Below, piece after piece: positions 1 through 11,680 of a DNA stretch of 64,000 nucleotides. The stretch comes from Ilex aquifolium (Eukaryota > Streptophyta > Magnoliopsida > Aquifoliales > Aquifoliaceae). Positions within the stretch are counted from its first letter, which is position 1. Each line of letters begins with the position of its first letter. A program made the translations under genes and the position numbers. The stretch covers positions 5,033,501 to 5,097,500 of the forward strand of contig OX637394.1 in NCBI GenBank assembly GCA_951799425.1, read 5' to 3'. A model generated the notes under the pieces. That model had not been told where the DNA came from, did no database searches, and saw nothing but the letters and a program-made list of their open reading frames with translations.

Positions 1-2021
1 GGGCGGAGGAGAGATATCCAAAGATGGAAAAACTTGTGTTAGCCTTGGTCACAACAGCTAGAAGACTCAGGCCTTATTTCCAGGCTCATACCATTGAGAT
101 CCTAACAGATCAGCCAATGAAACAAGTGCTGCATAAGCCAGAATCTTCAGGAAGGTTGGTAAAATGGGCTATAGAGCTCAGCGAATTTGATATCAGGTAT
201 AAGCCGAGAACTGCCATCAAGGGGCAGATACTGGCTGACTTCATCGCAGAGTTCACGACGAAGGCACCGTTGCAGTCCGCCCAATTGATACCCGACCTCC
301 CGACCTGGAGACTTTCAGTAGATGGAGCAACCAACGCTCAAGGTAGTGGTGCTGGATTGATCCTAACTTCACCCGAGGAGATAGATGTTGAGTATGCGCT
401 CAGGTTCGGTTTTAAAGCTTCTAATAATGAGGCAGAATATGAGGTCGTCATAGCAGGTCTGAATCTCGCCCATTCAATGGAGGCAGAGCAGCTCGAAATC
501 TTCAGTGACTCCCAGCTTGTGGTGAAGCAAATAGAGGGGTCTTATGAAGCCAAGGGAGAGAAGATGGTACTTTACCTCAGAAAAGTACAGGAACTAATCC
601 GAAAATTTGTGCAGGTAAAAATAGTACACGTCCCTAGGTCAGATAATTCCCGAGCAGACGCATTGGCTAGACTAGCAACTGCTTCCCAAGAGAAGCTTGA
701 CAGGTTGGTACGGGTAGAACACCTAGCAGAACCATCAGTGAAGACTGAGGAGGTTGAAATGTTCCCAGTCTTTTCCACTCCAACTTGGATGGACCCCGTT
801 AGAGAATATCTGCAGAACGGAACTTTGCCAAGAGAGCAGAAAGAGGCAGCAAAGGTAAGAATGAGGTCCGCCAGATTCACCATTCTAGAGGGAAACTTGT
901 ATAAAAGAGGATTTTCGGTACCTCTCCTTAAATGTGTGGGAGAAGAAGATGCAGACTATATACTCAGGGAGATCCATGAAGGAATTTGTGAAAATCACAT
1001 AGGAGCTCGAGCGCTAGCAGGAAAAGTCTTGAGGCAGGGGTACTACTGGCCCACGATGTTGAAGGATGCCTCCGATCTGATACGAAAATGCAAAACGTGC
1101 CAAATACACGCCAACATCTCGCACTGTCCGCCAGAATTTCTAACGTCAGTAATAAGTCTTTGGCCTTTCCAACAATGGGGATTGGATATTCTGGGACCTC
1201 TTCCCACCGGGGTAGGACAATGCAAGTACGCCATCATCGGGGTAGATTACTTCACCAAATGGGCGGAAATAGAACTCTTAGCAACAATTACGGAGCAGAA
1301 GATTCAGAACTTCACGTGGAAGTCAATCATCTGCAGGTTCGGGATACCCAGAGCTATTGTTTCTGACAATGGAAAATAGTTCAACAACCCGAAGTTCAGG
1401 AAGTTCTGCGCAGACCTTGGAATAAAGAATTATTTCTCAGCTCCAGCACATCCGCAATCCAATGGGCAAGCAGAGGTTACAATCAGAACTATCAAGTCAG
1501 CGTTGAAGACCAAGCTCGAATCACTAATGGGGAAATGGGTTGAATATATCCCCGAGGTGATCTGGGCATACCGAACAACCCCCAGGTCAGCAACTCAAGA
1601 AACCCCGTTTGCATTGGCTTTCGGAACAGAGGTCGTATCTCCTGTGGAAATAGGATTACCATCACCCCGAATGGAATTGATGGAGGCCGAGCTCAATGAT
1701 GAGTCCCTCTTGCTGAATCTCGATCTCCTAGAGGAAAAAAGGGAGACAGCTCTTCAACGCATTCAGAGTTACCAAAGGAAGACAGCCAGATACTATGACA
1801 GAAAGGTCCGACCTAGGAGCTTCCGAATAGGAGATCTTGTGCTCAGGAAGCTCTTGCTCGCCAGAAAGGATCCCACCCACGGGAAATTGGGCCCAAATTG
1901 GGAAGGCCCATTCGTGGTCTCGAGAATAATCAGACCTGGAAATTATGAGTTGCAAACGGAAGAAGTGAAGGTCCTACCCCACTCATGGAATGCTGAACAC
2001 CTTAAGAGGTTCTATCAGTAA
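1..2021 (+). mobile_element. Tat-type pol region: RNase H, second RNase H, integrase (fossil part)
   Basis: The frame starts inside the reverse-transcriptase-linked RNase H (ITDQPM and FDIRYKPR motifs). A second RNase H follows, with SVDGATN and later FSDSQLVV, the acidic residues expected of that fold. Next come the integrase HHCC zinc region (H...H then CKTCQ), the catalytic core (QWGLDILGPLP, VDYFTKWAE, IVSDNG), and a C-terminal stretch with GDLVLRK and a GPFVV segment typical of Ty3/gypsy integrases. A polyadenylation-rich stretch with AATAAA-like motifs begins just after 2021. The region is a fossil that looks broken; only the parts are named here. Confidence 0.9.
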
Positions 2022-3026
2022 GTTTTCTTTGTAATAAAATTATTCTCAATAAAAGTAATATTTTGAAGCTGGGGAGCTTTTCAAAACTTGTGGGCCAAGA
2101 CCTCCTGCTGTTAATACCACTTTTTATTGTGGAGTCTGAGACTGTTTGTGGTAACTATTCATTACATGTTTCTTGGAGTCCTGGTTTTGTTGCAAGCTTC
2201 AGGTGAGCACGAAAACTCATAAAGGCTCAGCAAGCCCTATAGCTTGGATAAGTTCCTAAGCTCGATGGAGCGAGGAACCAGGGGATCTAGGGTATAAGGA
2301 ATAACCTCGGATTAGATGAAAGCTGGGCGATGTCAAGGCAAGATATGGTGCTAGAGGGGCCGTAGGGAATATGAAGGCAGGGAATGCCCTACCGTCCCCC
2401 ACGTAGTACTATACCAATTCCAGTACGTCCGGGAAAAAGTACATAGACAAATAAAAGCGAGAGCTCCTGTTAAGGAAGGAATTAGCTAACCTCAGTGGCC
2501 GGCAAACCACAATGGTTTTGCTGAAAACGTATCTCTTGTTCTTAAGAATCCAGAACGGCTATTAGCAACACGTGTGAGCCGTGTAGCTCAGACACGTACA
2601 TTCAAATTCAAAATCTAAACCTAAGAAATGATCGGGTAGTCCTACAGCTGAGCTCACGAGTCCATCTTTGTAACCGAGCTCTAGTAACTCGGGTGAACTT
2701 CTAAGGCTATGCGATCATTTTCCAAACTCTAAAACTTATGAGACCATTTGTTGAGCTCCCACAGCTCGGATGAGCTCTACAGCCCAGCGGAACGCCGAAG
2801 CTCATAATTGAGCTAGAAATTCCGGAATTCCGCTCAGGGACCTCCTAAGCTAATGGGAAGTAAGACCATCAGATCAGAACAAGCAATCACGATATGAAAG
2901 GCAACAGGCAAGTAAACCAGCAACAGGCCCACAGAGTATTTTCAAAAAGAAAAAGGAAAAATACAAAGGTTCAGTTAAAAAAAACATTCGGAAAGCATCG
3001 CAGCAAACTACGGTGAAAGAAGTTTC
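2022..3026. mobile_element. Spacer of the Tat-like element between pol and the first antisense module
   Basis: About 1 kb with no convincing reading frame on either strand. It is dense in GAGCTC/AGCTC words, the same word that punctuates the 40-bp array further right. That suggests the array grew from local sequence of this kind. AATAAA-like signals near 2035-2055 could end a sense transcript. Confidence 0.6.
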
Positions 3027-4134
3027 CTAATTTCTCTTGATAAGGGATCTCAGCTCAGCCACCTCGTCCTTGAGGCGAACATTCTCTTCCTTCAGTGCGT
3101 CCCTCTCTTGCTCAACCTCGTGGAGCACTGCCAGTAGTCTGCTACCAGCCGGGGTAAGACAGGTATTTGAAAGCGAACGAGGAGAAAAAGAACCCTCCCT
3201 CTTACGTTTCCTGGAAGAAGTACCTACATCCTTCCCCCCAGAATCTTCTTCTTCATCAGTTTCGTCACCAGACTCAGAAAATGAAGTCCAAGGCGAGATT
3301 AGGGTTGAGGAGAATTCATATTCAGCGGCTTCAGCGCTAAGCATATGAAGGTTCTCTTTCGTCATCAGATCTGAAAAAGTCATAGGCTCAGCAACCAGTA
3401 GTGCGTCAATGTTGGGCGTCTCAGACAAATCCAGCTCAGGAGGACCTGAAATACAAGGGCATGATGAGAATCAATCTTAAGCCAAGAGAGGTTGAAAAGG
3501 ACTAAGGGTTGATCTTACTAATGCGAGAAAAGCTCTTCCAGGACCTTGGGACCCTAGTACTGGGACAGCGCAGCTCAGGAGACCGCCAAGAATTCCCGGA
3601 AGCAAAGAAGAAGCGTTGCGACCATCCCTCAGGGTTGGAAGGAAGGCCCATGACCAAAAGGGAAATATTAAAGTGCCTCCAACGAAAGTAAATGAAACAG
3701 GGGATATCATCTTCCTCAATCTCGAAGAAGTAAAGGAATTCGGAGACAAAAGGGAACCTGTCATTGCCGTTTAGACGCCAGAACAAAAAGAAGCTAACGA
3801 GAGCCGCCCAACCACGAGGAGAAAGACGGGACGGACATAGACCATAGTACGCCAAGATACGCCCTATGGATGGGTGTATGGGAAGACGAATGCCAAACTC
3901 TAGGGCACCTTCAAAAAGACAAACTTCTCCTCTTGGTAGGAAATTGCATGGCTCGTTCGCAGTGGGGGCACGTAAAGGTAAATCAAGATGGGGGAAAAAA
4001 AAATTTTGGATGTCTTCCAAATCAGAAGGAGACACCGTCGACGAAGTCAAGAAGCGAGAGTGCCACTCCCGATCGATACCGAAAGAAGTACGCTCTTGAA
4101 ACAGAGAAGAAACAGGGGTAGCCATTGAGACCAA
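3027..4134 (-). CDS. Antisense module B of the Tat-like element (gypsy-type putative transposase-like domain, then coiled coil)
   Basis: Reading right to left, the segment 4134-3502 encodes a domain with phrases such as GIRLPIHPSIGRILAYYGL, CPSRLSPRGWAALVSFFLFW and a WSQRFFFASG box. This resembles the plant family annotated as Transposase_28, 'putative gypsy type transposon' (PF04195). A second segment (3428-3027) is Ser/Glu-rich with a basic KRKR patch and a C-terminal heptad-like coiled coil (LHEVEQERDALKEENVRL). A short intron-like gap lies between them. Extra antisense frames between pol and 3' LTR are known in Tat elements; their function is not established. Its domain is distantly like that of module A (5474-8163), so the element appears to carry two related antisense modules. 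The assignment rests on motif recognition only. Confidence 0.6.
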
Positions 4135-4400
4135 AAAAAGACAAAAGGGAAACTTGCAGATTCGGAAGGAAAGTGAAGTCTCTTGAAATTTTCTGAAATA
4201 AGAGAGAAGAAGGTTAACTGCCTTTTCGGTTCCCTAAAAACTGTTGGCGGTTACCGACAAGAAAGGCGATAATAAATAAGGGGAAAACAAACCGACTATG
4301 GGTTAAGTAGTTGACGAAAGGAACGCGTTCGGTCCCTCTGTTTCGAAGTTACTTTCATCCTGGTGCTCGTATAAGGGAAGCAGTTTGACACAGCCAAAGA

Positions 4401-5040
4401 GCTCCGCAGCTCATGATGAATTTTATAATTCATGGAAAGAGCTCTGTGGCTCATGATGAATTTTATAATTCATGAAAAGAGCTCGGTAGCTCAAGATGAA
4501 TTTTATAATTCATGAAAAGAGCTCGGTAGCTCATGATGAATTTTATGATTCATGAAAAGAGGTATGTGGCTCATAATGAATTTTATAAATCATGAAAAGA
4601 GCTCGGAAGCTCGTAATGACTCTTATAATTCAGGAGAAGAGCTCTGTAGCTCATGATGAATTTTATGATTCATGAAAAGAGCTCTGTGGCTCATGATGAA
4701 TTTTATAATTCATGAAAAGAGCTCTGTGGCTCATGATGAATTTTATAATTCATGAAAAGAGCTCGGAAGCTCGTAATGACTCTTATAATTCAGGAGAAGA
4801 GCTCTGTAGCTCATGATGAATTTTATGATTCATGAAAAGAGCTCTGTGGCTCATGATGAATTTTATAATTCATGAAAAGAGCTCTGTGGCTCATGATGAA
4901 TTTTATAATTCATGAAAAGAGCTCGGAAGCTCGTAATGACTCTTATAATTCAGGAGAAGAGCTCTGTAGCTCATGATGAATTTTATGATTCATGAAAAGA
5001 GATCTTCAGCTCATGATGAATATTTTAGTTCATAAAAAGA
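4401..5040. repeat. 40-bp tandem array (about 16 units) with a 160-bp higher-order period
   Basis: Units start every 40 bases from 4401 (4441, 4481 ... 5001). Each holds GAGCTC...GCTC followed by an inverted repeat ATGAATT-TTAT-AATTCAT, so single strands can fold into a short hairpin. From 4601 the variants follow a fixed four-unit order, giving a 160-bp higher-order repeat: 4601-4760 and 4761-4920 read as identical, and the first half recurs at 4921-5000. The units at 4401-4600 and at 5001 are the diverged edges. Tandem arrays in the 3' region of Tat/Ogre elements are known as seeds of satellite DNA. Confidence 0.95.
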
Positions 5041-5473
5041 GGATCAGTGACAGTGATTTTACTTTAAGAAAAACTAAAGTACTTCTTGAAGCAAGGGGGG
5101 CAAGACCAAGAGCCTTGCAGCTTGCGACAAGCAGCTCATCCATATAGCACTAAATGAATCAACTGGCTGATGCAAAGAGCCTTGCAGCCTTCGATGAAAC
5201 CAGCTCTGACGGTTGGCTCATTAAAAAAGACATCTATGTCTCACGAGCTCATAAAAGACTTCTATAACCCGCGGCAAAAGGCCTTGTTCATGAAAAAGAG
5301 CACAAAAACAGGCAGTTCAATCAGGGCGGACCAGGTGTCAAGAGCATGTCAAACGCAAAGGAGGCGGAGACAAAAGCAAAAGGCCTTGTTCAAAATGAGC
5401 AGCATGTACACCAACGGATTGAGAGTATTTTTTTTTTTAAAAAAAAAAAAAACAGGGAAAATAGGAAAAACTC
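5041..5473. mobile_element. Tat-like element spacer between the 40-bp array and antisense module A
   Basis: No reading frame stands out. The stretch contains GCAGCTC/GAGCTC words like the neighbouring array and an A/T homopolymer run near 5431-5453. It probably serves as the 3' untranslated part of antisense module A. Confidence 0.5.
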
Positions 5474-8163
5474 CTATGATTTAGAAATGACAGGAAGGGA
5501 AGGCACTGGTAGGTTTGCAGTAGTAGTATTGGCTGGATCAACCGGCGAATTCGTGGATGGGATAACAGATGGAACTTCTGGAAAGGAAGTAGTCAAAGTC
5601 CCTGGCATAGCTAACGGAATAGAAGCGTCAGCTTCGGTTAAAGCCCTCACTACCAGATCAGCAGAGAAGGGAGCCGAGGTAGGCAGGACGACAGGAGCAT
5701 GGGGCACGGTAATTTCAGGGGTATCCGAGGAAGAAACAGGTAGAGCAGGTAAAAGACTCTGAACTTGAACCCCAGTCGGCAGCTCTGAGCCCACAGGAGA
5801 TCCCTCAGGAGCAATAGATGAGTTAGGCACCTCTGCCTCCTGTTCAGCTGAAGCTCCCTCACTTTCCTCAGCTGGAACATCAAAATTGAAGTCCAGCTCG
5901 GGATAAGCTTCCTCGGCGCTCTCTTGAAAAGCCAACCATCCTTTTGCCCATTTAGTAACGACGTCGTCCTTTAGCTTGACGATCAGATCATCTCTCTCTC
6001 TAATAATTGCTCTTTGGGATTCAAGATCAGCAAGCATGACATCGTGCGCTTCTGCAAGGATGCTGTGTTGACTTTTCAATTCATTAACAGAAGCCAGAGC
6101 CTCAAATTTTTCTTGGTTCACCTTGACCCAAGATTCGGTCTTAAGTTTGAGCTCTTCTTTGACTTTTGTTAGCTCATCCTTACCCCTCGTCTCTCTTTCT
6201 AGGGCTTTCTTCTTCTCTGTCTCCAAGTTCTGGATAACGGAAGCTTGTTTTTCAGAAAGTTCCCGGAGGCTCAGGAGTTGAGCTTGGAGGTCATCGTTAG
6301 CGAAGGTCAGCTCAACAGCTTTATTCTCCCAGGCTTTGGACGCCTTTACCGAGCTCTCCATAGAGCGGATTCGACTCAGTGTACCCTTCACATGAATAGC
6401 CAACTGAAGAAAAGCACGGTCAGAAGTATATAGAAAACAGGCAACAGAGAGAGACGTAAGGAGAAACAACATGTGCATACAGCGGTGGCTCCATAAAGGG
6501 CTGAATTGATGGAACTCTCCAAAGACATAGTGGCAGCCCTGACAACGTCAGAGTCAGGAATGATGGAAGTTATAGCGCCGGCAACAAGTTCAATGTTGTC
6601 CAAAAGGGAGTCCTCGCTTCCTTCAGTTTTAAGCCGTCTCTCCTTCTCCGGTTTGGAGCTCGGCGAAGTTGTCGGGAAGACACTCTCAGATGGCCCAAGA
6701 GGGGAGCTGATAGGCTGAACTTGTGGGATTAGTCCCAGAGCATTCTCGACCTCGGCTGAGGAGGGAACCTGATCCGAACTCGAGGAGGGAGCAAGACCCT
6801 CAGAAGCCGGAGCAAGGGAGCTCAGTTTCTTCAAAAGGACCCCAGTAGCTGAGCCGGAGCTTTTCGGGGGTAGTCTCGGCGGATGTGATTTAGCTCTGGT
6901 AACAGGTCTACAATCTGAACTTACCTCAGCCTTATGCTTGCTCCCACTCTGGCTCTTCTTCAATTGAGCTATCTTGGCTTTAATTTCTTGGGAGGAGGGC
7001 TCCATTGAGGAAGAACCTGAAAATCATAAAAGGAAATTCGTCATCAGCCGAAATAAGCCGAGGAAGTTTAAAAGATCTGGAACGGGTAAAAGGAAGAACC
7101 ACCACCTGTCACCTCGGTTGAAGCTACTGAGAAAGGAATTGGAGCTTCGACGGAAAGAGGAGTAGGGGATTCTATAACTACCCCAGGAAGACTAAGCCCC
7201 TGAGCTATAAGAACACGAGGTCTGATGAGCTCAGAATATCTCGCTGAAGGGCACTCTTCTAACTTCAGCAACACTTCCTCGTCCTTCGGATCAAGCTTGA
7301 GCCTCTTACCTAGGAACCAATAAGAAAGTAAGATCAGAGAAGGTCATGAAGCCTGGACACAATCAAAAAAACTCACCCAGATTGTCCGGATTGGACCAGT
7401 CCCTAGGAACCGGAAGAGTGTCGGTCTTATCCGCCGGATTGTATTCCCACTGCGAGCCTTCCACAAAAAAGAACTGTTTTTTCCAATGCTTGTGGGAGCT
7501 CGGGGGGTCGGAAATTAGCACTTTGACCTTAGTACGTCTAGAAATATACAGAAAGCCCTCAGAAGAATTGTGCTTAACGTTGAAAAAATGAGTAAGCAAG
7601 GGAATGGTGGGAACCCCGAGTTTGTGAATTTTGAAGAAAACAAGTAATCCCACCAAGATCCCCCAAAAATTGGGAGGAAGCTGAGCAGGACAGACATTGA
7701 AATGTTGGAGAACGCCCTTTATAAAAGGATGGAGTGGGAATCGCAGCCCATTTTCAAAAGCGGCAACGAAGAAACAAACTTTCTTATGAACCTGAGAAAT
7801 ATAGGGGGTATATTCGTCAGGACACCAGTATTTAACCCCTGGAGGGAAACCGTATCGAGCACTCAATATCTTCATAAGGGAAGGACTAGCCTCACTACAG
7901 CCTATACTCTCGGCATAGCTAAAAGCAAACGACACCTCTGGAGCGGTAACACCTACACCACTCACTTTGCCCTTCCCTTTATTCGGAATTGCGGGGGAGG
8001 ACGTAGAAGGAGGCTCAGCAGGAGGGGCCTGAACATCGATGGAATCGACACCGGGGAAATTATCAATCTCTTCACCCACAGCCCCTAGATCAGAATCATC
8101 TTCGATTGATTGGTCCCCTAAAGGAGAAATAGAGGAAGGAGTGGCTCCAGAAGAAGCAGACAT
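5474..8163 (-). CDS. Antisense module A of the Tat-like element (gypsy-type putative transposase-like domain plus long coiled coil)
   Basis: Exon-like segments run right to left. 8163-7363 starts at MSASSGATPSS, is acidic and Pro/Ser-rich, then carries a Transposase_28-like domain (SARYGFPPGVKYWCPDEYTP, FPLHPFIKGVLQHFNVCP, WGILVGLLVFFKIH, WKKQFFFVEG). Next are a short segment near 7310-7100, a Ser/Lys-rich segment (7005 to about 6490), and 6400-5474, a long coiled coil followed by a Pro/Ser/Val-rich tail. The gaps are short with GT...AG edges (for example GGTGAG near 7370), as expected of spliced antisense frames. It is on the opposite strand to pol and lies wholly within the element. A host gene fragment captured by the element is an alternative origin. 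The function of this family is unknown. Confidence 0.65.
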
Positions 8164-8790
8164 AGCTGGGCAAGAAAAGGGCAAATGGAAAGAACGATAA
8201 AGATGAGGAATATTACTCAAGCTCTCCTTAATAACCCAAGGGTCAACACAGTAACTCCCTACAGCAAGTATATGTACGATAGAACGCCAATCCACGAAAC
8301 CAGGGAGAGGAGATAAGCAATAATCACGGTTCCAGAAATAAAAGAATCGAAAAGCCCAGAAATGCAACAACCACCTCGAACTCGAGGGATCCAGAGCGAG
8401 GAAAATAGGAAAGGACACGAGAAGCGTACCTAATCAAGGACGAGAAGCAAGCCGAAAGTCGGAAAGAGCAAGCCACGCACACAAATTCAAAGGAAAAGAT
8501 GCTTCCAGCGGAACCCTAGATTGGCCGAAGAATTGAAGAGTCTGAATTCGCAGGAGTAAAGGAAGATGGGGGGTTTGAAGCTTCAAGAGGGAAAAATGGT
8601 CGTTACAGTCGAGTCAAAACATTTAAAGCCTATCACACCGAGTGGAGACGTGCGCGAAAAACGAGGCAGAAAAATGATAACCCATAACCGTCAAGGACCT
8701 GTTTTACACGAAAATCGAGGTCGTCAGCTCTGTCTTGATTTGAATTCAGCCCCTACCCAAGTTTACTTGGACTAAGGGCTGGAGGGCAAC

Positions 8791-9307
8791 TGATGATGTC
8801 TGAAAATTAAACCCAGGTTTTAGCTTAGCCCGGTAGGTCAGTAAAGGAGCTCAGTCTAGAATTCTTAAATTCAGAAGACCCAGACCCGAGCTCAGTCTAA
8901 AAGAGTTCATAACTAATGTCGCGGTGAAGTCGTTTGAAAACAGCTGGCGCCTTCGAGGCAACAGTTAAGCCGAGATTTTAGGCATGGGACTCTCAACTAA
9001 CCCAAGATCCTCTCCTTCGCCTTAGGGAAATCCCATGATTAGAGGATACAATCTCCATGGGGGATTCCCTAGGGTGGGGAGGATGATCATAAATACGAGA
9101 GAAAAACCCCAGTAGAGGGGAGGGAGACAACTGTAATCCTTTGAGAACGATCAGTAAAGAAAAGGGAGTCAATTACTCCATTACAGAGTGGATTAGCTGA
9201 GCTCTGAAGCTCGGTGAACCACTATAATCTTTTTGTTTCACATCAGATTATACCAGCCACAAACCTAGCCGCCGCATATCTGTTGAACACGTAGAATTAC
9301 ACCATCA
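8791..9307 (+). repeat. 3' LTR of the Tat-like element
   Basis: The LTR begins TGATGATG directly after a purine-rich tract (GGGCTGGAGGG) and ends ...CACCATCA, giving the TGATG...CATCA termini common in Tat elements. A TATA-like ATAAATAC lies near 9089-9096, followed by a CT/AG-mixed transcribed part and TAATCTTTTTG. The start could be 8791 or 8794 because TGATG is duplicated there. No 5' partner is in the window. Confidence 0.75.
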
Positions 9308-9780
9308 GTTTTAATAAAAAAATGAGAAATAAAAAAGATGCTCTTTAATTAAATGTATCAAATATTTTAAATATTTTAATATTTTATAATAAATTGACAA
9401 TATTTTAAAATATTTTCTTTAGCCATTAAAAAATTATAGTTAAAAAATATATTCGTTGGAGAAACTTGTTTGTTGAAAATGATAATTGAAATATAGTTCT
9501 TAAAAATAAAATAAATAAATAAATGAGAAATAATATTTAAAAAATGTAATTAAAAGTATAGAGAATATGTCATGTGTATTGAAAAAGTGAATAGCTAAAA
9601 TAAAAAAATAAAAAAAAACTTTTAGATAATTAAAATAGAAAATCTTGTTAAAGATGTTCTAACGGTGTGTGTTGCGTGTTGATTATTAATTAGCAATAAT
9701 TTCCAAGTTCATTTTATCTTGCTTTCAAATTTCATGTTGATTATTAGAAAGAAGTTCAAAGTTTCAACTTCGACGTTGAT
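9308..9780. other. AT-rich intergenic DNA, no gene seen
   Basis: Very AT-rich, with short TATTTTAAA-type repeats around 9360-9420. No reading frame, RNA gene or terminal repeat could be recognised. Confidence 0.5.
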
Positions 9781-10125
9781 TGTTTTTTGTTTTGATTGGG
9801 AAGACTAATGAGGGCCAGGAATACCAAATGGAGAACCTATGACCACAAGTGAGAATGTCACTGGACCACCGGACAAGATTTCAGAGATTCAAGTTATTAG
9901 ATACAAAAAATAGTTTTCGAGGAATAAGGGGTGGGTGGGTCTAATTAAAGATGGGCCAGAACCTACGCATGTCTTACATATGAATTTTGAGGTTATTACT
10001 GTTGCAATAATTGAAGTACTTCAAGAAAAAAGCTGACCATTACATAAGAAACGGCACATGTGTTTCTCATGTGATGGATGTTGAATTCTTTGTAATGGCA
10101 GATCTCCTTCTCCGACTTACGAATT
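9781..10125. repeat. Diverged dispersed repeat, copy 1 (partner at 15119-15450)
   Basis: The stretch shares an ordered series of matches with 15119-15450: GTTTT-TTG, AGG(A)ACAGGAAT/CCAGGAAT, ACCTATGACCACA, GGGCCA/CCAGAACC, GAGGTTA-TATTGTTG, AAGCTTGACCAT and TTGTAATGGCAG, all in the same orientation. The family is not recognised. A remnant of an older transposon or a duplicated gene fragment are both possible. Confidence 0.65.
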
Positions 10126-10489
10126 TCAATGATCACAATTTCCATGAATTCGTTCTATTCATAATATAACTGTAATAATCAAACTACACAAATTCCTTCT
10201 GATTTGGGTGAGGATGGGATTTAATCCTAAATTTCTCCTACAAAAAAATACTCACATATGCACATACTCACACACAGATACATTTAATTCATTAAATTAA
10301 TACCAAATTGACATGTTAATTTGATGAAATTGATTTTAAATTAATGAATTTGAATATAAATTTGTTAAATTTTGTGTTAAATTGATTTATTGGATGGAAT
10401 TGAAGGTTAAATTAATAAGTTTTAATGTAAATTTGTTAAAATTGAAGGTCAATTTATTATTAATTTGATAAAATTAAAAAATAAAAGTG

Positions 10490-11680
10490 GCATGGATACC
10501 AATTTCTTATTCCAGCAACTTCAAATACAAAAAATAGTATCATTTAAATACAAAAAATAATACCATTAAAATACAAAAAAATGGTATTATTTAAAAAAAA
10601 AAATATTAATATTTGAAAAAATAACAGTAGAAAAAACATACTCAATAAAAAATAGTAACATTGAATATTGATATTTCAGAAAAATAGTAATATTTAATAT
10701 TAACATTAAAAATAAAAAATTGTAACATTCAAGCACAAAAAATAGTACAATTTAAACACAAAAATAGTACCATTTAAACACAAAAATATATTAACACTCA
10801 AAAATAAAAAAATAATAACATTATATATTAATATTTGACAAAAAAAACAATAATAACGTACTCAACAAAAAATAGTAACATTGAATATTGATATTTTCGG
10901 AAAAATAGTAACATTCAATATTAACGGTAACATGCTTATAAAAAAAATAGTAACATGTTCAATAAAAAATAGTAACATAGAAAAAAAATTGTACTGGTAC
11001 AACGTCGTCTTCTTCATAAAAATACACAACCAACTAAATCGATACCTCGCCGATCAACCAACTAAATACACAAACAACCAACTAGAAACAGCAGCATTGA
11101 ATGATCGATCCATTATAAGAAGTGAAAATTGGGACGAGGATGAGAAGTGACAACATTTTAAGAGGTCGAGTGGAAGAGGAGTTGTGACTATTACTGCTAG
11201 GAAGAGGATGAGGATTTAATTATTTGGTTAGGGTTTTGTTCAGCGGAGTAACCGTTGTTGACGGTGGTGGGGAAATTAGGTGCACTGATGGAGGTGGAGA
11301 TGTATGAACAGAAAGAGCGGTTGGAGCTTCGGCAACAATATTTCCGTTCATGGTGGGAAAGAAAAAACTCAGAATTGTTGAGGAACAACTAGAATATTGT
11401 GAATCATGAATTTGAATTTTAAATTTTGTGGTCAAATCTTATGAGCGTGAATTAAGGGTAGAATTATAGAGTAAAGAATCTGAGTGTTTCTCAATTAGGA
11501 AACAAAATTAAGGTCTAATACTATTGAAATATTATAAAAATGACATTTTGAAATTTTAAAAAAATAGTAGATTTAACTACTTATTATTAAGATAAAAAAC
11601 GTACTTATCACCAAATAAGTTTCCTTGACGAACTCAAGTCATTATAAATCCCTTAAGGATGACTCAGTCTCAATTTTCAC
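10490..11680. mobile_element. Partial copy of the Mutator-like element seen whole at 45572-46826
   Basis: The right end (about 11606-11680: ATAAGTTTCCTTGACG ... CAATTTTCAC) matches, as reverse complement, the left terminus of the element at 45572. The minisatellite-like block 10520-10990 (AAAAAATAGTAACATT words) matches, inverted, the block at 46090-46530. No left terminus was found, so the copy looks truncated or too diverged on that side. No protein-coding content was recognised. Confidence 0.55.

Larger units (their letters stand above)
1..9307 (+). mobile_element. Ty3/gypsy LTR retrotransposon, Tat-type, 3' portion (5' part outside window)
   Basis: The element enters from the left edge inside its pol region and runs to a 3' LTR ending near 9307. 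Parts in order: reverse-transcriptase-associated RNase H, a second RNase H and integrase (about 1-2021); a ~6.8-kb region between pol and the LTR; a purine-rich tract at about 8776-8790; and the LTR (8791-9307). Tat-lineage Ty3/gypsy elements are known for a second RNase H, a long hypervariable 3' region, antisense extra reading frames and tandem repeats in that region. All four are visible here. The visible pol looks broken, with about one or two breaks. Age cannot be judged because the 5' LTR is outside the window. The 160-bp repeat units inside it are identical as read, so that array at least is young. Confidence 0.9.

Noticed and set aside
4401-5040. Regularly spaced repeats that could suggest a CRISPR array
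   Set aside because: The whole 40-bp unit is repeated with no unique spacers, it lies inside a plant retrotransposon, and no cas genes are possible in this context.
10881-11150. 89-codon frame
   Set aside because: It is built largely from the AATAGTAACAT minisatellite of a transposon fragment and matches no family.
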